Position numbers and translations under genes: made by a program. DNA of 64,000 bases from an uncultured Collinsella sp. (GTDB lineage: Bacteria > Actinomycetota > Coriobacteriia > Coriobacteriales > Coriobacteriaceae), in assembly GCA_958412345.1 (NCBI GenBank), contig CATYSO010000008.1:46444-110443 (forward strand), given 5' to 3'. Positions 16,643 to 25,730 of the stretch are shown one piece after another (positions within the stretch are counted from its first letter, which is position 1; every line of letters starts with the position of its first letter). The notes beneath the pieces were generated by a model. It worked only from the letters and a program-made list of their open reading frames with translations. It was not told where the DNA came from and made no database searches.

Positions 16643-16707
16643 AAACCGTCCCAACATTCGACGTTTTTTGCCAATATCGGGAAAAGCATCGAATGTTGGG
16701 ACGGTTT
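16643..16707. repeat. AACATTCGA palindromic repeat, copy B
   Basis: Arms AAACCGTCCCAACATTCGA and near-complement, loop almost identical to copy A. Same orientation as copy A, so both flank the orphan gene as direct repeats of a palindromic unit. Confidence 0.85.
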
Positions 16708-16838
16708 GAATGCTGAGGATGGGCTCGGGAAGCCATTCTTGCTCGAATGGCCTGTCCTGTCGTACGCGTGTCGACCCGGTTCCTGTGTGCGGTACTATAT
16801 TCCCCGAAGAATAAATCGCTGTGCGAGGGGAGGATTGC

Positions 16839-17894
16839 GTGGACGAGCGCGTGCAACATGACGGTTTTGGCCGCGATATCAACTACCTGCGCATTGCCGT
16901 TACCGACAAGTGCAATTTCCGCTGCATTTACTGCATGCCTGCCGACGGCGTGGCGCCGCGCGCGCATGATGAGCTGCTCAGCGCCGAGGAAATCGCCCGC
17001 TTTGTGCGTCTGGTGGCGGGGGAGGGCATTCGCCGCGTACGCCTGACGGGTGGCGAGCCGCTGGTCAGCCGCCGCATTATCCCGCTCATTCGCGACATCC
17101 GCGCGATCCCGCAGATCAAGGACATCTCGCTCACCACCAATGGCGCCCTGCTACCCAAGTTGGCGCCGCAGCTTAAAGACGCAGGGCTCGACCGCGTCAA
17201 CATTTCGCTCGACACACTCGATCCCGCGCTCTTTGGAAAGATCACGCGCCTGGGCCGGCTCGAGCAGACCATGGCTGGCATCGATGCGGCGCTGGCCTGG
17301 GGCTTTGGGCCGGTCAAGGTTAACTGTGTAGTCGTGCGCCGGCTCAACCAGGACGTGGCGGCCCTCGCGCAGCTCACGGTCGACCGCCCCATTCACCTGC
17401 GCTTTATCGAATACATGCCCATCGGCGACGAGCACACGAGCTCGCATTGCGCTGTGGACCCGCATGCGCCCACGCTCAATCCCGAGCTGTGGGACGCGAG
17501 CGATACCGTGCCGAGTGACGAGCTACGGGCACGCGTCAATGTCGGCGCCGCTGCGGCTGGCCTGGGTGAGCTTGAGCCGCTCGACATAAGCGACGCTCCC
17601 GCCGGCGCGGGCCCTGCGCGCTACTGGCGCTTTCCGGGTGCGGCGGGCACGGTCGGCTTCATTAGTGCCATGTCCAATCATTTTTGCGCGAGCTGCAACC
17701 GCCTGCGCCTGACGGCGGACGGCAGCGTGCGCCCCTGCCTGTTCAGCGATGCCGAGTATTCGGTTCGCGAGGCGCTGCGCCGTGGTGATGATATGCAGGT
17801 GCTTTCGATTTGGCGCGATGCCGTGGCCCACAAACCGCAGGAACACGCGATAATTGAGGGCACGCAACGATTTATGTCCCAAATCGGAGGATGA
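16839..17894 (+). CDS. moaA: GTP 3',8-cyclase, molybdenum cofactor biosynthesis
   Basis: 351 residues. A radical SAM enzyme that starts molybdopterin synthesis by converting GTP to 3',8-cyclo-dihydro-GTP. The N-terminal cluster motif is KCNFRCIYCMP (residues 24-34), and the C-terminal second cluster ligands are in FCASCNRLRLTADG (about 281-294) and RPCLF. The protein ends in GG, as MoaA proteins do. GTG 16839 is chosen because AGGGGAGG lies six bases upstream; an in-frame GTG at 16821 falls before that site. The next gene starts 4 bases after the stop, forming a molybdenum cofactor operon. Confidence 0.95.
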   Translation: MDERVQHDGFGRDINYLRIAVTDKCNFRCIYCMPADGVAPRAHDELLSAEEIARFVRLVAGEGIRRVRLTGGEPLVSRRIIPLIRDIRAIPQIKDISLTTNGALLPKLAPQLKDAGLDRVNISLDTLDPALFGKITRLGRLEQTMAGIDAALAWGFGPVKVNCVVVRRLNQDVAALAQLTVDRPIHLRFIEYMPIGDEHTSSHCAVDPHAPTLNPELWDASDTVPSDELRARVNVGAAAAGLGELEPLDISDAPAGAGPARYWRFPGAAGTVGFISAMSNHFCASCNRLRLTADGSVRPCLFSDAEYSVREALRRGDDMQVLSIWRDAVAHKPQEHAIIEGTQRFMSQIGG

Positions 17895-17898
17895 TCAT

Positions 17899-19203
17899 AT
17901 GGCCAAGAGCAGGTACGCCGATGCCACCAAGGCCGCTCGCAGGGCCGCGATGTCTGCCCATAAAGCCGCGGCAGTCAGCAAAGACGCCGCGTCCGCGGCC
18001 GTGCAGCCGCCCGCGAGCGACAACGCCACCGACCTCGCTCGCGACGCTCGCCGCGACGAGCTGACTCACGTGGACGCCAAGGGCGAGGTACGTATGGTCG
18101 ACGTATCCGACAAGGCCGAGACGCACCGCATCGCCATTGCCGAGGGCACCATCCTCATGCATCCCGAGACGCAGGCTATGGTGCTGCAGGACCGCGCCAA
18201 GAAGGGTGACGTGCTAGCTTGCGCGCGCGTAGCGGGCATCATGGCCATCAAGCGCACGAGCGACATCATCCCCATGTGCCACCCGCTGCTCATCACCAAA
18301 AGCAAGTGCGATATCGAGCCCATCGCTCCGGCGGGAACGCCGGCCGACGAGACGCCCGAGGGCTGGGCGCCGGCGCGCTCGGACGGACAGGTCGGCTTTC
18401 ACGTGCTGGTCACGGCGGGTGTGACGGGCAAGACGGGAATTGAGATGGAAGCGCTGACCGGCGCGAGTGCCGCGTGCCTGACCATCTACGACATGTGCAA
18501 GGCCGTCGACCGCGGTATGGAGATCGTCGATGTACGCCTGCTGCACAAGGAGGGTGGCCGTTCGGGCGTGTGGGATCGCGCAGAGCGCCAGGCTGCTGCT
18601 GTTGAGTCCGTGGCCGCCGACGGCGCAGCGCCCGCGAGCGCACACGCTGCCGCCGCGCCCGCGCCCACTCCGGCCGTCCCCGCAATCGCGTTTATCGGTT
18701 ACCAGAACTCGGGCAAGACCACGCTTGTCGAGAAGGTCATCGCCGAGCTTACCCGCCGTGGTCTGCGTGTGGGTTCGCTCAAGCACCATGGGCATCACGG
18801 CTTTGATATCGACGTGCCCGCCAAGGACACCTGGCGCCATCACCAGGCAGGCTCCAAGCACGTGGGCCTCATCTGCGCCACGCGCTGGGCGGAGTACGCC
18901 GACACGCGCGAGGAGGACGAGATGCCCGCCCGCGAGCTGCTGTCGCGCTACAACGACGTCGATGTGGTGATCATCGAGGGCTATAAGACCGAGGGCTTCG
19001 ACAATATCGTGGTTGCGCGCTCCGGTGTCGACCGCCTGCGCGGCAAGAGCTCGCTCGACCTGGTCGACGGCCGCACACTGGCCCTAGCCTGCAACGAGGC
19101 CCTGGCACGCCAGGCCTTCGACGCCGGCTTTGCGACCCGAGCCATCAACATCAACGACGCCCGAGCCATCTGCGACCTTATCCAAGACCATCTTCAGGCT
19201 TGA
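17899..19203 (+). CDS. MoaC-MobB fusion protein (cyclic pyranopterin monophosphate synthase / guanine dinucleotide step)
   Basis: 434 residues. After an alanine-rich leader, residues about 50-235 are MoaC: THVDAKGEVRMVDVSDK, then KRTSDIIPMCHPL and GKTGIEMEALTGAS with LTIYDMCKA. A linker of about 25 alanine- and proline-rich residues leads to MobB (about 262-430), with P-loop GYQNSGKTTL and SLKHHGHHGFDIDVP. MoaC makes cyclic pyranopterin monophosphate; MobB binds GTP and aids the conversion to the guanine dinucleotide cofactor. Start ATG 17899 has GGAGG within the moaA stop region. The fusion joins steps that are not consecutive in the pathway. Confidence 0.93.
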   Translation: MAKSRYADATKAARRAAMSAHKAAAVSKDAASAAVQPPASDNATDLARDARRDELTHVDAKGEVRMVDVSDKAETHRIAIAEGTILMHPETQAMVLQDRAKKGDVLACARVAGIMAIKRTSDIIPMCHPLLITKSKCDIEPIAPAGTPADETPEGWAPARSDGQVGFHVLVTAGVTGKTGIEMEALTGASAACLTIYDMCKAVDRGMEIVDVRLLHKEGGRSGVWDRAERQAAAVESVAADGAAPASAHAAAAPAPTPAVPAIAFIGYQNSGKTTLVEKVIAELTRRGLRVGSLKHHGHHGFDIDVPAKDTWRHHQAGSKHVGLICATRWAEYADTREEDEMPARELLSRYNDVDVVIIEGYKTEGFDNIVVARSGVDRLRGKSSLDLVDGRTLALACNEALARQAFDAGFATRAININDARAICDLIQDHLQA

Positions 19204-19333
19204 CGCTGCGCCGGCCCCAAGCACCCCATCTCGCCCCTCAAGCCGTCGCTCGCGTACCAAAGTACGCGTCGCTCCTCTTTCGGGGTGACCTGGGACACTT
19301 GGAACCGGCTCGCTACGCTGCCATATCATTGGG

Positions 19334-19361
19334 CCACCACAGGCAGGCACCTTTGTGGTGG
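19334..19361 (+). repeat. CCACCAC palindromic repeat, copy 2 (terminator-like)
   Basis: A shorter version in which the first arm runs directly into GGCAGGCACC. It is followed by TTTTTGTTTT, so it is a credible intrinsic terminator. Confidence 0.75.
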
Positions 19362-19456
19362 TTTTTGTTTTGGTAGATGTTTGGGACATGCCTTAAAATC
19401 TACCACGTAGTTCGTGTTGGCAAAAACGGAGAGAAGGGGCCCGATGCGTCCTTAAC

Positions 19457-19522
19457 GTTGCATACGGAAAGATTGAGTCGATGGTCGGCGGTCAATGCCC
19501 GCGGCCCGTATTCGTATGCAAC
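19457..19522 (+). promoter_or_regulatory. Closed-loop leader structure before the MFS gene
   Basis: GTTGCATACG (19457-19466) and CGTATGCAAC (19513-19522) form a perfect ten-base stem that encloses 46 bases and ends directly at the AAGGAG ribosome site. It matches no riboswitch class I recognise. Confidence 0.4.
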
Positions 19523-19533
19523 AAGGAGCGCCC

Positions 19534-20808
19534 ATGTCCCTATCTCTAATCTCAAAATCCCAGTCATCGCTGTCCGCGCAGGCTAAGCGCCTGGTGGCAA
19601 TGCGGTTTCTGATCTACACCGGCTTCCAGACCAGCTACTTTATCGGCGTTATCGGAACGCTCACCTATGCGGACGGCGCTTCGGTCGTCGCGACGTCGCT
19701 GGCCGTTCTGTTTATGAACGTCTTCGTAATCCTGGGGTCCTTTGCGGGCGGTGCGGCGCTCGACGCCTGGGGTCCGCGCCGCCATTTTCTGCTGAGCATC
19801 GTCGGCACGCTGGCAACGGGCGCGGCAATCATCGCCTTTGGCAGCGCGACCGGAACGGTCCTTGCCGGCGCGGTGCTCTTGGGCTTTGTGATGGGGTTCG
19901 CCCAGCCCATCGCCACGTCCTATCCGGCCTACCTCACCGACGACCCCGTCGAGCTCAAAGACATCAACTCCGCCATCACCATGTTCTCTAACGTGAGCAT
20001 CATCGTCGGCCCCACGCTGGGCGGCTTTGTGGCGGCAGCTGCATCGTCACGCGCGGTGTTCGTGCTCATGATGCTGTTCACCCTGCTTGCGCTCATTGCC
20101 GGCTGGGGTTTTAGACCGCAGGCGGGCCACATCGCCGGGCAAGCGAACAACGATTCGGCGGAGGAAGGGGAGCGCGCGGTCCAAAGCCCCAACACGTCCG
20201 CCCGCGCTACCTTCGCGACCAGCATCAAGACGGTCTTCACCAACAGCGTTCTCGCCCTGCTCTTCTGCATCATCTTTCTTTCGAACTTTGGCTACGGTGC
20301 CTTCGACCCGCTGGAGTCGTTCTTCTATCGCGACGTCCTGCACGTCGGCGTCGAGTGGATGGGCTGGCTCTCGTCGGCCTGCGGCGTGGGCGCGGTGCTG
20401 GGCGCCGTGGTCGCGCTTCGCTTGCCGCCGCGCCTTGTCAGTCTTAAAACGCTGCTCGTGGCGCTTATGTCCGTGGGTCTGGGAAGCATGCTCTACGTGG
20501 GCACGCCGTACGTGGGCGTGGCTCTTGTCGGCCAGATCGCCCTGGGCGTGGCCTGGGGCGTCGTCAACCCGCTCCACAACACCATCGTGCAAACGACGGC
20601 GCCACTCGAACAACTCGGCCGCGTCAACTCGGTCATGGGCTTTGGCAACATGTTCGCCGGCGTGGCCCCACTGGCGATCGCCCCGTGGCTGGCGGCAACA
20701 TTTGGCGTGCAGCAGACGCTCATCGGAGCGGGCATGGTCGTAACGGCGGTCCCCGCAGCGCTGCTACTGTTTGGACGCGGACACTTGGATCGTGCTGCAG
20801 AGCAGTAA
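19534..20808 (+). CDS. Major facilitator superfamily transporter
   Basis: 424 residues with about twelve membrane segments and a hydrophilic central loop (about 200-230, rich in E, A and S). The loop between helices 2 and 3 carries GGAALDAWGPRR, the MFS motif A region in modified form. Related to drug/proton antiporter-like carriers, but the substrate cannot be told. ATG 19534 has AAGGAG seven bases upstream. A palindromic repeat begins directly after the stop codon. Confidence 0.88.
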   Translation: MSLSLISKSQSSLSAQAKRLVAMRFLIYTGFQTSYFIGVIGTLTYADGASVVATSLAVLFMNVFVILGSFAGGAALDAWGPRRHFLLSIVGTLATGAAIIAFGSATGTVLAGAVLLGFVMGFAQPIATSYPAYLTDDPVELKDINSAITMFSNVSIIVGPTLGGFVAAAASSRAVFVLMMLFTLLALIAGWGFRPQAGHIAGQANNDSAEEGERAVQSPNTSARATFATSIKTVFTNSVLALLFCIIFLSNFGYGAFDPLESFFYRDVLHVGVEWMGWLSSACGVGAVLGAVVALRLPPRLVSLKTLLVALMSVGLGSMLYVGTPYVGVALVGQIALGVAWGVVNPLHNTIVQTTAPLEQLGRVNSVMGFGNMFAGVAPLAIAPWLAATFGVQQTLIGAGMVVTAVPAALLLFGRGHLDRAAEQ

Positions 20809-20870
20809 AAACCGTCACAACATTCGATGAAAATCGCGATTTTGCCGAAAAACGTCGAATGTTGTGATGG
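20809..20870. repeat. AACATTCGA palindromic repeat, copy C
   Basis: Begins one base after the MFS stop. Outer arm CCGTCACAAC pairs with GTTGTGATGG with one G-T pair. The loop reads as the reverse complement of copies A and B, so this copy is inverted relative to them. Confidence 0.8.
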
Positions 20871-20905
20871 ATTGCGCCCCGGGCCAGGCCGACCCGCGGG
20901 TCTGG

Positions 20906-20938
20906 CCACCACAAAGGGGCCAAGCACCTTTGTGGTGG
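20906..20938 (+). repeat. CCACCAC palindromic repeat, copy 3 (terminator-like)
   Basis: Arms CCACCACAAAGG and CCTTTGTGGTGG followed by TTTTTG. Located 36 bases after repeat copy C; together they probably end MFS transcription. Confidence 0.8.
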
Positions 20939-21031
20939 TTTTTGCTTCACCGAAGCCCGGCCGCGCGTTGGTATACGATGTACGCCGCTTTCGAATACGC
21001 CCATACCACCACGCTACTCAGAAAGGGCCCC

Positions 21032-21853
21032 ATGGACGCCACCTTCAGCAACATCAAAGCCGTGTTCTGCGATATCGACGGCACGCTGCTCACAAGCGAG
21101 CACACGGTGTCCCCGCGCACCGTGGCGGCCATCCGCGCCCTGCGCGAGCGCGGCGTGCTCTTTGGCCTGTGCACCGGGCGCGACGCCCACGCGACCGAGG
21201 CCATGTACGAGCTCTGGGGCATCGACGGCCTGGTGGACGTGATGGTGGGCTGCGGCGGCGCCGAGGTCATCGACCGCGCGCACGGCGTCAACGAGCTGAG
21301 CTATCCGCTGCCGGGCGAGACCATCGCGCGCATCTGCGAGCACATGGCGGACCTTCCGGCAACGCCCGTGTGCCCCCGAGACGGCGTGTTTTACGTTCCC
21401 GAGAGCAATGCGTGCGTGGAACACCTGTCGCGCGTCGACTGCGTGCCCTATAAGGTGGTCGATTTTGCCGAGTTCTTGCGCGAGCCGCAGCCCAAGGTGA
21501 TGTTTACCATGGTGCCCGAGGTGATGCCGCAAGTCATCGAGCGAGCATCGACGTTTGCCGACGACACCGTCAAGGCGGCCGCCCTGCAAACCACGCAGCG
21601 CCTCTACGAGTTTATGGATCCGCACGTGTCCAAGACGCGTGGCCTTGTGCGCGTGGCGGAGCTCAACGACATGGAGCTCCAGAACATCTGCGTGTTTGGC
21701 GATGCCGATAACGACACCTGCATGGTGGCCGACGCCGGCGTGGGCGTGGCCATGGCAAACGGCAGCGACGCCACCCGTGCCGCTGCGGACTATGTAACCG
21801 CCAGCAACGACGAAGACGGCATTGCGATCTTTATCGAGGAACATCTGCTGTAG
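21032..21853 (+). CDS. HAD-superfamily phosphatase, Cof type
   Basis: 273 residues. Motif I is FCDIDGTLL (about residues 12-20), with the nucleophile and acid aspartates in DID. Motif IV is FGDADNDTCMV (about 225-235). The cap region lies between about 85 and 195. Cof-type proteins hydrolyse sugar phosphates, flavin or pyridoxal phosphates; the substrate is not predictable. The last third has VGVAMANGSDATRAAADYV, typical of the subfamily. Start chosen at ATG 21032 with AAAGGGCCCC upstream. A CCACCAC repeat follows the stop. Confidence 0.9.
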   Translation: MDATFSNIKAVFCDIDGTLLTSEHTVSPRTVAAIRALRERGVLFGLCTGRDAHATEAMYELWGIDGLVDVMVGCGGAEVIDRAHGVNELSYPLPGETIARICEHMADLPATPVCPRDGVFYVPESNACVEHLSRVDCVPYKVVDFAEFLREPQPKVMFTMVPEVMPQVIERASTFADDTVKAAALQTTQRLYEFMDPHVSKTRGLVRVAELNDMELQNICVFGDADNDTCMVADAGVGVAMANGSDATRAAADYVTASNDEDGIAIFIEEHLL

Positions 21854-21865
21854 CGCTGGGGCAAA

Positions 21866-21898
21866 CCACTACGAAGGGGACAGGCACCTTTGTGGTGG
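21866..21898 (+). repeat. CCACCAC palindromic repeat, copy 4
   Basis: Slightly degenerate left arm (ACCACTACGAAGG) with intact right arm. No T-run follows, so termination activity is doubtful here. Confidence 0.7.
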
Positions 21899-21899
21899 T

Positions 21900-22366
21900 G
21901 CGCTCTAAGGCTGGCGAGCGGGGCGCTATTTGTGCCGAGGCAGTTTCCCGCGAACTTAAATGTTGATGTATAAACATCATGCTATATACCGGTCGCTACT
22001 AGTAGGCCATCTAGCTGGCAGGTTGTCAGGGCAGGCAAAAGCTCTACCGTTTACAGCTACAAATCGACCGCTCGCAGAATATGCTACTAAAAATAAAATG
22101 TTGTACAAATAACAACAAAGTATGAATTACCTAAAGTAGACAACAAATCTACCTGCGGTTTTTAAATAATAGAATTCAATAAAACAATGCATACTTTGAG
22201 CAATTGTCAAGAATAAAGATTGTTCGACGGAAAATTGCAAGAAATTGACGCCCCACATGTTTAAACAATGGCTAAACTTACCAATGTAAGGCACGTATAA
22301 ATATTGACTGCGTGCCGATTAGATAGCGAAAGAGCAGGATCGCGGTCTCTTGGGGAGGAGGCATCG
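21900..22366. other. AT-rich leader region of the pilus island
   Basis: About 470 bases without a gene, distinctly richer in A and T than the rest of the window from about 21955 on. It includes GATGT-ATAA-ACATC (about 21963), a TATAAA at 22296-22301, and many short A/T runs. It probably holds the promoter and regulatory sites for the pilus genes. The composition change marks a likely boundary of transferred DNA. Confidence 0.6.
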
Positions 22367-25300
22367 ATGACAGCAAATTCAAATAAATCTAAGCAAGGTA
22401 ATAAAGCGGCACATCGTGTGATAGCGGGTGTTTTGTGCGGAGCTTCTGTCTTGAGCTTGGTACTGTCGCTCGTCATGCCCCCGGTCTCCCAGGCCATTGC
22501 TAACGACGCCCAGGCCATTGCTAACGACGCCCAGGCCATTGCCAACGACGCCCAGACGGTTTCTACCGAGAAAACTGTGATGGGGGGGGTTCCTCAAGTG
22601 AGTCTACTGATGTAGACGACACTACCAACAGGGATACCGATAACCAGAATAGTGACGAGACCGAGGGCGACGATGATAGCCAGTCTGAGGGACAGTCCGA
22701 GGACGCGTTGCAGGCAGAAGATAATATTGCACCGGCTGCCGAAACTGTTGCTGCGGTTGCGGAAAACGGGCAAACTGAATCGGCTGCTGAGGAAATAACC
22801 AACGCAGACGAGCTTCGCGATAAACTTCAGGGTGTTCAAGCGGGTCAAACTGCCAGCTTCAAGCTGACGGGGGACATCGTCTACGACAGCGAGATTTCTC
22901 TTAGCAAAAATGGTAGCAATATCACCCTTGATCTTAATGGCTGCAAGATAAAGTACTCGAGCAATAATAAGTCGCTTTTCAATGTGAGCAATAGTGCCGA
23001 GTTTACAATCACGGATTCTCATCCGGGTGTGGATGAGATCGTTGGCTCTCAGTCGCTGCAGGATCAAGACCAGAATCTGATAGCTGAAAATTGTGGCAAG
23101 ACGGCAGAAATGTCCCACTATATAAATGACGTTCCGAATGAGCTTACCTATTACGTGACTGAATCCAGCGTGAATACAACGGACAGCACTCGTACAAACG
23201 AGACCACCTACAAGCATGAGGTCAAAATTACAGGTGCCATCGTGGCGTGCAGCAGCAGCAAAGTGAATCTCATCAATCTTGAGGGCGGTACGTTTAACCT
23301 TCAGGGTGGCGTGCTTACTCAAAAGAACAATTGCAACGTCGATGGCCTTATCTATGCCCATAACGGCTCTACCGTCAACATGAGTGGCGGATACGTTTGT
23401 GGTGCTTCTATGGGCAGCAGTGGTGCTGGTGCTGGAATTCGTGTTGAGGGCTCAACTCTGGATGAGGGCTCAACCCTGGTGATCTCTGGCGGCGTAATCG
23501 CTGGTAACTATGCCCCCAGTGGCGGCGGCGTTTATGCCCGGAATTCTACGGTAAACATGGTTGACGGTATTATCTCCGGCAACGGTACAAATGATAATCA
23601 AAGCGGTTTTGGCGCGGGAATTTGTGCTGAGAACTCTAATGTGACCATTACGAATGGTTACATTACTAACAACAGGTATCAGCACTATATCGATGAAGAA
23701 AACAACACGAAGCATCTCGGTAACGGTTGCCACGGTGGCGGTGGTATTGCTGCTTGGAATGGCGGCAGTCTCACAATTGCAGGCGGTTACATCACGGGCA
23801 ACTACTCTGCCGAGGCTGGCGGCGGCGTTTATGCTGGCGCTTGGAATAGTGCTCTTTCCGGGTTTACGTTTTCTGGTGGAACCATAGCTAGCAACGTGGC
23901 GCAAAACTCAGAGGGTGGCGGCATCCGTATCTCTGCGCCTACAGTTGGCGAATTTAATGTGAGCGGCACGAAAGCCTATATTACTAACAATGCGACCAAC
24001 ACCACCAACGACTGGGGCGGCGGTGGCGTATTCGTCCAGGGCGGCAACAGCGACAAAGGCGTTGATTCGGCGAGTCTCAAGATTTATAACGCGCTGATTA
24101 CCAACAATCATGCCAATGGCTTTGGCGGCGGGTTTGCCGCTTGCCCGACTGGTAAGACTGCCATTACCGATACCAATGGCATCGCGATTTTCGGTAATTC
24201 TGACGGTAAACCTGACGGTAGTTATAACCGATCGGGCGGCAGTAATGGGAAGAGCGAGGACTGGGATTTCAATAAGGAGAATGATAAGGGCGGCGAAATA
24301 ACTGAAGACTTTAAAACAGCCGGTCACCAGGATCTTTTTCTTATTCGCGATAGTACTAACAACCCTGAATCGCTGCTGTATATCGCTGCCGTAACAGGTC
24401 AGATGCTTGGTGGCGGAGCTGCCAACTGGAAGGGCACGATCGACAAAACGCCAACGTCTATCGGCAAGTACGAGGGCGCCCAAGCTAGGTACATGATTGG
24501 CCTAAGGTCCGACTCGTCCGTTGATGATCAAAATGTCGCTAAAGGGCTGGCTTCGTTATATATCACGGGCAACGAATCCAACGTCCACGGTGGCGGAATC
24601 ATGACCAACGGAGACGTTGTCGCTGGCTCCACCACACAGGTGAAGGTGTACCCCAAGATGAAGCTCAACGGCACTAAGGCGCTTGAGGGGCGCAAGCTTG
24701 GCGATAAAGAGTTCACGTTCCAGCTGCTCAAGCAGAACAAGATTACTAAAGAGAATGGTGAGATTTCATTAACAGTCCCGAGCTTTGACAAGGACGGCAA
24801 ACTGCAACTCAATGGCTGCACAAAAGTTGGCGATGGAGTCCCGAATGATAGCGACGGCGACTTTGCCTTTAATCTGGGCGAGGTCTACTCCGATGACTCG
24901 ATCGTCTACTACCTCGTTGAGGACCCCGGTGACAATCCCGTTTCTGGCGTGACTTACGACGAGACTATCTACAAGATTGAATTTGAAACAACTCCGACCG
25001 AAACGCGGAAGGTACTGCATATTGATTACACCTACTATTCAGTTACGAGTGTAAGGGTCACTAATCTCAAGACTAATAAGTTGAAAGAGATTGCTCCGTC
25101 CGACGGTCGCGATGTCTCCATTAAGATCACCGATGACAACACCGATAACACCTTTACTAATGCATACAAACCCAAGGGCGGCTCTTGGACACCACAGGTG
25201 ACCAAAAAGGTCGATGGCGGCGAGATGAAGGCATTCACACTCGAACTTGCGAACGACGAGAACTTCACCAATCCGGAAGCGGTAACAATTGATCCCGCTA

Positions 25301-25725
25301 AAGCCAAAACTGACGAAAACGGTAATGCGACGAGCACGGTCAATTTCAATCCAAAGAACTATGAGCTCAAGGACCTTGAAAATGGTTCCAAGATCTTCAC
25401 GTACTATGTGCGCGAGAAGGACGAAAGCTCGACCTATCCGCATTACAAGTTCGACCATTCGGTCTACGAGATTAAGGTCGTGGCAACGGATAACGCCAAG
25501 GGTGCAATTGATTGCGAAGTAACCTACAAGCAGATTCGGGATCGTGATGGCAATCCGGTGGACACCGACACTGACATCCCCGCCTTCACCAACACCTACT
25601 CCACCTCTTTGCCCCTTTCTGGTATGTCGGGCGTCACTCTGACGTACCTTGCCGGCGCGGCGGTGCTTTGCGCTGCTGCGGCCTGGATGCACATTCGTCG
25701 CAAGGCGAATGCGAAGGGGGGGTGA
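22367..25725 (+). CDS. Large LPxTG-type surface adhesin / pilus tip protein, interrupted by a poly-G frameshift
   Basis: The ATG at 22367 (GGGGAGGAGG upstream) opens a signal peptide (VIAGVLCGASVLSLVLSLVM) in one frame, which stops at 22615. The rest of the protein is open in another frame from just after a run of eight G (22582-22589) to 25725. One extra G would join them into 1119 residues. Order after the tract: an acidic serine-rich spacer; a repetitive glycine-rich region with GGGVYARNSTVNM and GGGVYAGAWNS repeats, probably a beta-helix adhesin; two FctA/Spy0128-like pilin domains (KPKGGSWTPQVTKKVDGG starts one); then LPLSG, a membrane segment and RRK. The next gene starts 5 bases downstream. 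Probably the tip adhesin, phase-variable or a sequencing-frame artefact. Confidence 0.85.
22491..22553 (+). repeat. Three tandem 21-base units inside the adhesin gene
   Basis: CAGGCCATTGCTAACGACGCC occurs three times with one silent change in the last unit. The units are in frame and encode QAIANDA three times at the expected signal-peptidase region. Confidence 0.9.
22582..22589 (+). repeat. Poly-G tract (eight G) at the frame break
   Basis: Eight consecutive G between the signal peptide and the mature adhesin. Eight gives a stop after nine further codons; nine restores the long frame. Confidence 0.9.
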
Positions 25726-25730
25726 GCGTC

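Larger units (their letters stand above)
19204..19533. other. 330-base spacer with a terminator-like repeat and a structured leader
   Basis: No gene is visible. It contains a hairpin GCGTAC/GTACGC near 19250, one copy of the CCACCAC repeat (19334-19361), a GGTAGAT/ATCTACC inverted repeat (about 19371-19407), and a long-range stem just before the MFS ribosome site (19457-19522). Confidence 0.6.

Noticed and set aside
20864..21031. Upstream extension of the HAD phosphatase
   Set aside because: It would translate palindromic repeats; ATG 21032 starts directly before the conserved motif I.
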